The notes under the pieces were generated by a model. The model did not search any database, had not been told where the DNA came from, and worked only from the letters and a program-made list of their open reading frames with translations. 64,000 bases of DNA from Sapria himalayana (lineage: Eukaryota; Streptophyta; Magnoliopsida; Malpighiales; Rafflesiaceae), in the NCBI GenBank assembly GCA_029783825.1, contig JAREIK010004364.1, positions 1 through 64,000 on the forward strand. The letters are read 5' to 3'. Position 1 is the first letter of the stretch. Each line of letters opens with the position of its first letter. Below, in pieces: positions 51,393-61,757 of the stretch. Both the position numbers and the translations under genes were made by a program.

Positions 51393-54300
51393 TTTAATTA
51401 TTTATTAATTTATTTTTATAAAATATTTATTACAAAATAAATTATGAGTGCGACAAATATAATTTAAATAATTTATTTTTAATCAAAAAATATATATATG
51501 CTTATAAAAGAAGTAAAAATTCAAAAATTAAAAATTATTATATAGTAATATATTATAGTTTAATCTTGAATCGATTTGGGTATTGTAAAATTTTTTAATT
51601 AATATCTATCTTATTATTAATAGTTTATTAATTTAATATGATCATTATTATATTATCTATCAATAAAATTATTTATATTGAATTTATATGATATATAATT
51701 ATTAATATTAAAATAACTAAATATTGTATTCACATTTCAAAAAATTTTAAATATTATTATATTTTCAAAGGTCATAACCTATGAAAATGAGAAAAAATTT
51801 CAAATTTTTTTTTGTTATTTTATTGTTAAAATAAAACCTATAAACCACTAAGTGCCTAAAAACATATATCGCTAAAGTCATAAATGAAAAAACCTCTAAA
51901 TACTTAAAATATTAAACTGGTATACATTAATAATAATTCATAAATCTCATTTTAATTTTTATTCAGTATAATTTTAAATTTTTATTTTAATTATTTATAA
52001 GTTTATTTTTATAGAAATATTAATTTCAAAATAAATTATTAGTGAGACAAATTTAATTTAAATAATTTATTATTTATCAAAAAAAAGATATATCCTTATA
52101 AAAAGAGGCAAATTTTTAAAAACAAAAATTTATTATTTAATAATATATTTTATTTTGATTTTGAATCATTTTAGATTTTGTAATTATATTTTAATTTATA
52201 TCATTCTTATTAATAATAGTTTATTAATCTTTTATTGATCATTATTATAATATGTATTAATAAAATTATTTATATTAAGTTTACATTAAATATAATTATA
52301 AAGATTATTAAAACTAAATATTATATTCACATTTTAAAAAAATTAAAAATTATTATATTTTCAAATGTTATAACCTTCAAAAATAAAAAAAACCAAAAAA
52401 TTATTTTTTTTATTATTTTATTCTTTAAATAAAAACTATAAATCACTAAAGGCCTAAACACTTAATTGACTAAACCCCAAAACACCTATATACTTAAACC
52501 ATTAAACTAGTATATCCTGAATAATAAATAAAAAATCTCTAATTTATTTTTATTCATTAAAGTTTTAAATATTCATTTTAATTATTTATTAGTTTATATT
52601 TATAGAATTATAAATTAAAAATAAATTAAGAGGAAGACAAATATAATTTAAATAATTTACTATTAATAAAAAATATATAAACTTATAAAAAGAAGTAAAA
52701 CATCAAAAAAATTATTATTTAGTAATATATTTTATTTTGATTTTTAATAAATTTACGTTTTGCAAATATATTTTAAATAAAATCTTTCTTATTAATAATA
52801 GTTTATTAATTTATTTTTTGATCATGAATATAATATCTATCAATATAATTGTTTATATTGAATTTACATGATATATAATTATTAATATTATCATAACTAA
52901 ATATTGTATTCACATATAAAAAAAATTTAAAAGTGTTATATTATCAAAGATTATAACCATCAAAAATGATAAAAAATAACAAAAATAAATTTTTTGTTAT
53001 ATCATTGTTAAAATTAAACTTATAAACCACTAAATACCTAAACACATAAATCTCTAAACTATAAACCCCGAAGCCCCTAAATACTTAAACCTTTAAACTC
53101 GTAAACCTTAAATATAATTTAAATAATATATTGAAATATTAATTACAAAATAAATTATGAGAGATACAAATATAATTTAAATAATTTATTTTTCATCAAA
53201 AAAATATATAAGCTTATAAAAAGAATCAAAAACTAAAAAACAAAAATTATTATTTAGTAATAAATTTTACATTATTTTTAAATAATTTTAGGTTTTTTAA
53301 TTATATTTTAATTTATATCTATCAATTTAATAATAACATATTAATTTATTTTTTATTAATTGATATCATATCTATCAATAAAATTTTTTATATTTAGTTT
53401 ATATTATATATAATTATAATGATTATTATTACTAAATATTGTATTCACATTTTTAAAAAAATTTAAAATTATTATATTTTAAAAGGTTATAACTTTTGAA
53501 AATGTTAAAAAATATCAAAAATATTTTTTTTTGTTATTTCATTGTTTAAATAAAACCAATACACCACTAAATGCCTAAAAACATAAGTCGCTAAACTCCT
53601 AAATGACAAAACCTCTAAATACTTAAACCATTAAACTGGTAAACATTAATAATAATTCATAAATCTCATTTTAATATTTATTCAGTATAATTTTAAATTT
53701 TTATTTTAATTATTTATCAGTTTATTTTTATAGAAATATTAATTACAAAATAAATTATTCGTGAGACAGATCTAATTTAAATTAGACTTGTATACCTAAA
53801 ATAATAAAGAATAAATCTCAATATTATTTTTTTCATTTTAATTTTAAATATACATTTTAACTATTTATTTGTTTATTTTTATATAAATATTAATTAAAAA
53901 ATAAATTATGAGTTAGACAATATAATTTATATAAATTAATTTTCAATAAAAAAATATGGATAAACTTTTTAAAAAAAATAAAAATTTCAAAACAACAAAT
54001 TATTATATAGTAATATATTTTGATTTTTTTTGAATCATTTTAGGTTTTTTTATTATATTTTAATTGATATCTATCTTATTAATAATAAATTATTACTTTA
54101 TTTTTTGATCATATTTAGAATATTTATCAATAATATTGTTTATATTGAATTTATTTGATATATAAATATAATGATTATTATAACTAAATATTGAATTCAC
54201 ATTTGAAAAAACTTTAAAAATTATTATATTTTCAAATGATATAACCTTGGAAAATATATAAAAATAAAAAAATTAAATATTTTGTTATTTTAAATTTTAA

Positions 54301-56602
54301 ATAAAACCTATAAACCACTAAATGCATCCACTATAAAATCAGTAAACTTTTAAGGCCCGTAATGCCAAAATACATAAACCATTAAACTGATATATACTAC
54401 TTAATAATTAAGAAAAATAATTTTTATTTCAATTTATTATTATTTTAAATATTCATTTTAATTATTTATAAGTTTATTTTATAAAAATATTTATTACAAA
54501 ATAAATTATACGTGTGACAAATATAATTTAAATAATTTATTTTTAATCATAAAATATATATACGCTAAAAAAATAAGTAAAATTTTAAAAATTAATTATT
54601 ATTAACCAGTAATATTTTTTACTTTAATTTTGAATCAATTTGAGTTTCGTAAATATTTTTTAATTAATATTTATTTTATTATTAATAGTTTATTAATTTA
54701 ATTTTTGATCATAATTATAATATCTATCAATAAAATTATTCATATTGAATTTATATGATATATAATTATTAAAATTATTATAAGTAAATATTGTACTCAC
54801 ATTTAAAAAAATTTTAAATATTATTATATTTTCAAAGGTTATAGCCTATGAAAATGACAAAAAATTACAAAAATTTTTTTTGTTATTTTTTCAAAGGTTA
54901 TAAATTTCAAAAAAGTGAAAAATAATAAAAATAATTTTTTTATTATATCATTGTATAAATAAAACTTATAAACCATTAAATGCCTAAATACATAAATCTC
55001 TAAAGTCCTTAACCCCGATGCCCCTAAATACCTAAACCTTTAAACTCTTAACCCTTAAATATAATTTATATAAATATTAATTACAAAATAAATTATAAGT
55101 GACAAATATAATTTAAATAATATATTTTTCATCAAAAAAAAAATATAAGCTTATAAAATGATGCAAAAATTAAAAAAAAATAATTATTTAGTAATAAATA
55201 TTACTTGGATTTTGAATCATTTTAGGTTTTTGAATTATATTTTAATTTATATCTATCATATTAATAATAGTTTCTTAAATTATTTTTTGATAATTGATAT
55301 AATATTATCAATAAAATTGTTTATATTTAGTTTATATTATATATAGTAATAATTACTATTATTACTTAATATTGTATTCAAATTTTTAAAAAAATTTAAA
55401 ATTATTATATTTTCAAATGTTGATATTTGAAAATTTGAAAAAATATCAAAAATAAAATTTTTATTATTTCATTGTTTAAATAAAAGTTATAAACCATTAA
55501 ATGCCTAAATACTTAAATCAATAACTTCTAAATCTCGAAAACCCTAAATGGATAAAATTTTAAAAAGGTATATCCTAGATAATATATAATAAATCTCATT
55601 TTTATTTTATTCATTATAATTTTAAATATTCATTTTAATTATGTATTTTGTTTATTTTTATATAAATATTAATTACAAAATAAATTATAAGTTAGACAAA
55701 TATAATTTATATAAATTATTTTTCAACAAAAAAATATAGATAAACTTATTAAAAGAAGAAAAAAATTAAAAATAAAAAATTATTATATAGTAATATATTT
55801 TATTTTGTTTCTGAATCATTTTAGGTTTTGTAATTATATTTTAATTGATATCTAACTTAGTAATAATAAATTATTAATTTATTTTTGATCATTATTAGAA
55901 TATTTATCAATAAAAATAGATATATTTAATTTATATGATATATAGATTTAATAATTATAATAACTAAATATTGTATTCACTTTTGAAAAAAATTTTAAAA
56001 TTTTTATATTTTCAAATGAAATAACCTTTGAACATGTGAAAAAACAAAAAAAAATATTTTTTTTATTTCTTTGTTTAAATAAAACCTATAAATCACTAAA
56101 TGCCTAAATACTTAAATAACTAAACTACAAAATCCTGATGCCGCTATAAATATAATCGTTTAAATGGGTTGACCCTAAATAATAATTAATAAATCTCATT
56201 TTTATTTGTTTTCATTATAATTTAAAAAATTCATTTTGATTGTTTAGTTTTTTCTTTATATATATATATATTTATTATTAAATAAATTATGAGTTAAATA
56301 TATAATTTATAAAAATTATTTTTCATCAAAAAATAGATAAGCATATAAAAACAATAAAAATTATAAACAAATAATTAATATAAAGTAATATATTTTGCTT
56401 TGCTTCTGAATCATTTTAGGTTTTGATATTATATTTTATGTAATATCAATCTTATTGATAATAGATTTTTAATTAATTTTTTGATAATTATTAGAATATC
56501 TATCAATAAAATTGTTTATATTGAATTTATATGATATATAATTATTATGATTATTATAAATAAATAATTATTCCCTTTTGAAAAAAATTTAAAAATTATG
56601 AT

Positions 56603-56630
56603 ATTTTCAAAGGTTATAACCTTTGAAAAT
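56603..56630. repeat. 28-bp perfect palindrome (satellite core)
   Basis: Same core as at 668, in the reverse array. Confidence 0.9.
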
Positions 56631-57962
56631 ATCAAAAAATAATAAAAATAATTTTTTTTTATTTTTTTTCTTAAATAAAACCTATAAACCACTAAATGCA
56701 TACACAGTTAAATCAGTAAACTACTAAACCAGGTAATGCCTAAATACATAAACCATTAAACTGCTATATACTACTTAATAATTAATAATTGTAATTTTTA
56801 TTTCTATTTATTATAATTATAATTATTCATTTTAATTATTTATTAGTTTATTTTTTAGAAATATGTATTACAAAAAAAGTATGAGTGCAACAAATATAAT
56901 TGAAATAATGTATTTTTAACAAAAAAAATATACGCTATAAAAGAAGTAGAAATTTAAAAATTTAAAATTATTATCCAGTAATATATTTTACTATAAATTT
57001 GAATCAATTTGGGTTTCATAAATATTTTTTAATTAATATCTATCTTTTTATTAAAAGTTTATTAATTTAATTTTTGATCATTATTATATTATCTATCAAT
57101 AAAATTGTTTATATTGAATTTATATGATATATAATTTTTAATATTATTAAAACTAAATATTGTATTCACATTTCAAAAAATTATAAATTTTATTATATTT
57201 TCAAAGGATGTAACCTATGAAAATGATAATAAATTATAGAAATTTTTATTTTATTTTATTTTTTTATATAAAACCTATAAACCACTAAATGCCTAAAAAC
57301 ATAAATCGTTAAACTCCTAATGACAAAACCTCTAAATACTTAAACTATTAAACTGGTATACATTAATAATAAATTAAATCTCATTTTAATTTTTATTTAG
57401 TATATTTTTATATTTCCATTTTAATTATTTATAAGTTTATTTTTATAGTATTATTAATTAGAAAATAAATAATTAGTGAGACGGATCTAATCTAAATTAA
57501 ACCGGTTTCCCTAAATAATAAATAATAAATAATAAATAATAAATAATATATAATAAATCTCATTATTTTTTATTATAATTTTAAATATTCATTTTAATTA
57601 ATTATTTGTTTATTTATATATAAATATTAATTACATAATAAATTATGAGTTAGACAAATATAATTTATATAAATTATTTTCCATAAAAAATATACTTAAA
57701 TTTATTAAAAGAATAAAAAATTCAAAAACAAAAAATTATTATAAAGTAATATATTTTTCTTTGCTTCTGAATCATTTTAAGGTTTGAAATTATATTTTAA
57801 TTAATATCTATCTTATTATTAATGGATTATTAATTTATTTTTTGATTATTATTAGAATATATATCAATAAAATTGTTTATATTCAATTTATATAATATAT
57901 AAATATAATGATTAGTATAACTAAATATTGTATTCACATTTGAAAAAAATTTAAAAATTATT

Positions 57963-57996
57963 ATATTTTCAAAGGTTATATAACCTTTGAAAATAT
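57963..57996. repeat. 34-bp palindrome with symmetric central TA insertion
   Basis: The usual core is extended at its centre to GGTTATATAACC, which preserves perfect dyad symmetry, and the outer arms match two bases further than usual. Confidence 0.9.
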
Positions 57997-58056
57997 TAAA
58001 AAATAATAAAAATAATTTTTTTCTTATTTTATTTTTTAAATAAAATCTATAAACCA

Positions 58057-58064
58057 CTAAATGC
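58057..58064 (-). repeat. hAT-3 target site duplication, left (CTAAATGC)
   Basis: Reverse complement of GCATTTAG, the same satellite octamer used by hAT-1. The partner at 61750-61757 is CTAAATGT, one mismatch. Confidence 0.88.
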
Positions 58065-58082
58065 TATGGGTGCTAATGGGAC
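58065..58082 (+). repeat. hAT-3 terminal inverted repeat (3' end of element)
   Basis: TATGGGTGCTAATGGGAC; it differs from the corresponding hAT-1 end at three positions. Confidence 0.85.
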
Positions 58083-59031
58083 GGGACAGGATGGGGATTA
58101 CAAATCTCCAGTCCCTTCCCACAGTTCGGAGATTTTTTTTTGAAAATCCAGACCCGTCCCATAGGTTTAAAATATTGGGACGGGACGTAGATCGGGGATT
58201 TTGGGTAGGAAAAAATGGTCCCGGGACGGGACAGAGTTCAGACATTTTTTTTTAATTTATTTTCTTCAAACTGGCCAAGTTAGTTCATGTCGAAACCTTT
58301 TGTAGTACCATTTATCATTCCTTAGTTATGTATCTTTCAAACTCAAATTGGGCCAATTTTATTTTGTCAAATAGGCTGAATACCACAAATGAGTTCCATT
58401 ACCTTGTCAAAAGTATTGATGTGCAGAAAATGATAGAAATGTTAAATAGAACGGGAATGAGTTGTGTGCTTAATTTGGTTCTTTGTTTTGTCACAAGTTG
58501 GCTTTGTTCAGCCGAGTGAAAGTTAACCATAATAGCAATATTACATTTTTTAAACAATTACTTAAGATATTAAGGAATAGCTAAAGATGACCACAAACAT
58601 TGGTAGCAGCAATTTACTACTTAAGTAATTGCTAAAATAAGGCAGCTTAATATAACAAAAAAAATACAACTAACAACAACCATGATAATAATTATTTCAA
58701 AGGTCCGTCCCATAACAACAACGAAAATCCAACCCCAATTAATTATCTCTTTTACAATTTCTCCCTTTTCTTACTCCACTATAGAAGGACAACCAAAGAT
58801 GAAAATGTGTTAATCATGTAGACATAAATTTCTAAGATGAAAGAGTAATAAAAATACAAAATATTACCTTATAAAATTTAATACACCCATTCCAAATTTA
58901 GTTGGCCAACTATAGTTGGAAGAATATTTGGATCATGTGACCCCTCTGAAAATTGTAATTGAACCATATTTTTTTTGAAATGAATGAATAAAATAAGTAA
59001 AAGTGAAATTAAAATTTACAAGATTTGTATA
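58083..59031 (-). other. hAT-3 3' region: subterminal repeats and introns
   Basis: Non-coding. The G/C-rich motifs GGGACGGGAC occur several times at 58078-58225. Two overlapping open frames there (58061-58255 and 58057-58245, opposite strands) reflect this biased composition and not a protein. The equivalents of the two hAT-1 introns lie at about 58930-59035 and 58770-58870. Confidence 0.6.
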
Positions 59032-61160
59032 CTAACCTGATTCATTATCATCAAGGTCTTGAACAAATTCTTTTATTTCAATAGGTTTGTTTGAGCTTCT
59101 CAACCAATCTTGTAGACATATGAGAACTTCTGCTGTAATAGGTGTTAAAGAACTCCTAAATTTTTCTTAAGTTCTCCCCCCAGTGCTAAATGTAGATTTG
59201 TAGGCCATAGTAAATGCTTGGATAGCAAATACATCCCTTCCTACATTTGCCAAAGAAGGACACCTAACCTCATTTACCTTCCACAAGTTTAGAAGATCAA
59301 AATCAATTCTATTTTTTCAAGTTTGTCCTCCAAGTACCTATCCAACTCTTCCAAAGCTGCAACTTCTTGTTCTTTCTCCAATTCAACAAAAAAAATAATC
59401 AACATAAGTATAACTACCATCAAAGAAATCATCTTTTTTCTTCAATACAGTAGAAGAGAAATCATCTTCTTTTGATTGATCTTCATTTAAATCTTTATAA
59501 TCATCTAGCATCTCGTTTAAAGCATTTATAAACTTTTTCACCAAATTTTTGGCCAATCCTTCTCCATAATGCTAAGTGTACTTAACCTTGATATATTTGA
59601 ACTTATATCTAGGATCCAACAATACTGCTACAAAAAGTATAATATTTGTTGACTGAAGAGAACCCCAATATTTGTTCAATTTATGTCTCATTTTCATACC
59701 CATTTTAGGCACTATTGTATCTCTACTATTTTCACAAAGCTCAATTTTTTTCAAAATTCGAATAATCTCAAAAAAATAAACACTAGAGGTAGAATATTAT
59801 GAGCCAGATAATTTACAAGTTATATCATAAAAAGTTTTCAAGAAACGAGCTAAAATTTTGGTGTTTGTTCAGTCTCTCTTAGTTGGAACGATTGAACCAA
59901 ACTCCTTCAAAAACCTTTTGTCTTTGTCCTCCAACTTATCAAATTCTTTTTGATATTTTATATCAGTTTTTAGTATCAAATATGTTGAATTCCATCTTGT
60001 AGGACAATCTAATTGCAATGAAGATCCATATGTCAAGTTTGCTTCTTCAACACATAACATAAACATATCAAATCTTTTAGGACTGCTCCTCACATATTTC
60101 ACCACACCTCTAATTTTTTGAATAGCATCCTCAACTACTGCAATGTCATCTCTGACAATTAAATTTATGATATGAACACAACATCTCATATTAAAATGCT
60201 CGCCTTTCAAAGGTACTATACTTTTCTTCACAAGCCTTTTTTCAATTGTTTAACCGCAACATCATTATTTGATGCATTGTCAATAGTAATGCACTTCAAC
60301 TTTCTCAAGCCCCATTCATTCATTCAAAACTCAATAGCATTTCTAATATTAACTCTAGAATGAGTTTTAATTACACAAAAGTTAAAAGCCTTTTATGCAT
60401 ATTTCATTTAAAATCAATGAAATGAACAGTCAAACATATATAATACAAATTTTGAATGCTAGTCCAAGTGTCGGTAGTCAATAAAACTCTATAAAAATGA
60501 GATGATATGCTATCAAATAATTTCTTCTTTTCCTTCACAAACAAATAAAAATAATCCCTCGACATAGAGTGCATAGATGGAATTTTAAATTGAGGCTCAC
60601 TAACTTTACAAAACTCCTTAAACTCATTCCTCTCAACAAAAAAAATGCAATTCATCTTTTATGATCATTTTCACCAAAGCCTCCCTAACTAGTTTTTGAT
60701 CAAATTGCCAACAAGTTAATTTGTTTTCCTCTGAACTAGTACCTTTAGTGAAACACAACAAAGATTGTAACTTGTCTTTACCTTTGTGAGCTTCTATTAA
60801 TTATTTTTTGTGTGGAAATTTCATACAAGTCTCTCTCAAGTATTTTTATAACCCTGAAGTACCTTGATCACTTTGTGCCATTTATTCTTTCATACACCAT
60901 ATACAAGCAGTCCTACCAGTTTCATTTCCCTCTGAATCAACTAATATCTCATAAGTTTCCAAAACAGTAGACTTATACTTTTTATGAGCTTGAGGTTCAG
61001 ATGTACCTTGACTTTCTTTTACAATTGGAATTGAAGAACCTGTCGTAACAATAAAATGGTTCGTGAAAGGATGATGATTAGATTTACTAGTACTTTGATC
61101 ATTTGAGATGTGATCATCTTCAATTTATTGTATTGTTCGTTTAGCATTGGATTGTGCCAT
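59032..61160 (-). pseudogene. hAT transposase, broken (copy 3)
   Basis: The start ATG (61160-61158) follows acceptor AAATGCAG and opens MAQSNAKRTIQ before a stop. The BED finger keeps its CxxC-like pair in ACIWC (about 60910). The core (60655-60404) has TTDTWTS with the first Asp (codon 60472-60470). The second Asp is at 60281-60279. Stretch 60231-59869 is open with KGEHFNMRCCVHIINLIVRD and LDCPTRWNSTY. Lesions shared with copies 1 and 2: stop at 59871-59869 (TGA), TAA at 59799-59797, and the T8 frameshift (59395-59388). In the dimerisation domain the catalytic Glu is replaced by Lys (AAA, 59199-59197, in AYKSTFSTGG). Confidence 0.92.
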
Positions 61161-61731
61161 CTGCATTTCCATTAATTAATATGACATGTTAAGCATAAAT
61201 ACATATAAATATTTCAAACAAGCAAGCTCTACAAAACTTGTTGTAACACATTCAGCTCACCTATTCGGCCCAACAACAACACCACAACCAATACTCAACT
61301 AAACTGACTGAGACACAGAATAATAATAATTAATCACTCAATTCTCGTCATAAAAACAAACCAAAAGGCTGGTGGGATCTAAAACACGGTGGAGGCAACC
61401 AGAAGTGCGATGGACAAGGGTTGGACCTAACTGAACACGGCTGGAACGGCGTGAGGTGGCCTGGAACTCGTCGGAACAACAATAGGTGATCCGAATTGGA
61501 TGGGCAGTAGCGGAATTGGTGGCATCTTCATGTATTATATATATATTCCTGGTTCTAGTATAAGTTTTTTAGGATGGGATGGTTCTCGGGATAGATATTG
61601 CTTAAGATCTCGAATCGTCCCAAAAGAAAAAAATATGTGACAGAACGGGACTAGAAAAGTCAAAGCCAACAGATTTTTCTTAGTCACGATTCTTTCGAGA
61701 CAAGACTTCGGGTCGGGTCGTGAATCTCCGA
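61161..61731 (-). other. hAT-3 5' leader and subterminal region
   Basis: Non-coding. On the minus strand it carries GGGTCGGGTC-type complements near the end, a short AT run (about 61536-61548), and a TTA/ATT run near 61320. It resembles 4953-5460 of hAT-1 and contains a likely 5'-leader intron donor (about 61267-61272) absent from hAT-1. Confidence 0.55.
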
Positions 61732-61749
61732 GTCCAGTGAGCAGCCCTA
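61732..61749 (-). repeat. hAT-3 terminal inverted repeat (5' end of element)
   Basis: The reverse complement reads TAGGGCTGCTCACTGGAC; one difference from hAT-1's left end. Confidence 0.9.
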
Positions 61750-61757
61750 CTAAATGT
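61750..61757 (-). repeat. hAT-3 target site duplication, right (CTAAATGT)
   Basis: Differs by one transition from CTAAATGC at 58057-58064; the duplication has begun to diverge. Confidence 0.85.

Larger units (their letters stand above)
51393..58056 (-). repeat. AT-rich satellite array, reverse
   Basis: Reverse monomers with cores near 51770, 52375, 52965, 53495, 54235, 54845, 54893, 55425, 56025, 56617, 57215 and 57980. Much of 52.0-56.8 kb resembles 2.06-4.87 kb in the same reverse orientation. A short TAAATAA run (about 57510-57555) marks a microsatellite expansion. No gene. Confidence 0.8.
58065..61749 (-). mobile_element. hAT-family DNA transposon copy 3 (full length, inactive)
   Basis: A 3685-bp minus-strand element with 8-bp target duplications (one mismatch) and terminal inverted repeats: TATGGGTGCTAATGGGAC at the low-coordinate end and TAGGGCTGCTCACTGGAC at the other. 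It is collinear with hAT-1, including CCCGTCCC-type subterminal motifs (58076-58240) and the leader (61161-61730). It keeps a 5' leader segment that hAT-1 has lost (about 61245-61310, with a donor-like AATAG/GTGAGC). It lies at the same position of the satellite monomer as hAT-1. Confidence 0.95.

Noticed and set aside
58057..58255. Two overlapping opposite-strand frames at the hAT-3 end
   Set aside because: Composition effect of the GGGACGGGAC subterminal repeats; they cross the terminal inverted repeat.
60172..60363. 63-aa plus-strand frame
   Set aside because: Antisense shadow of the hAT-3 transposase core.
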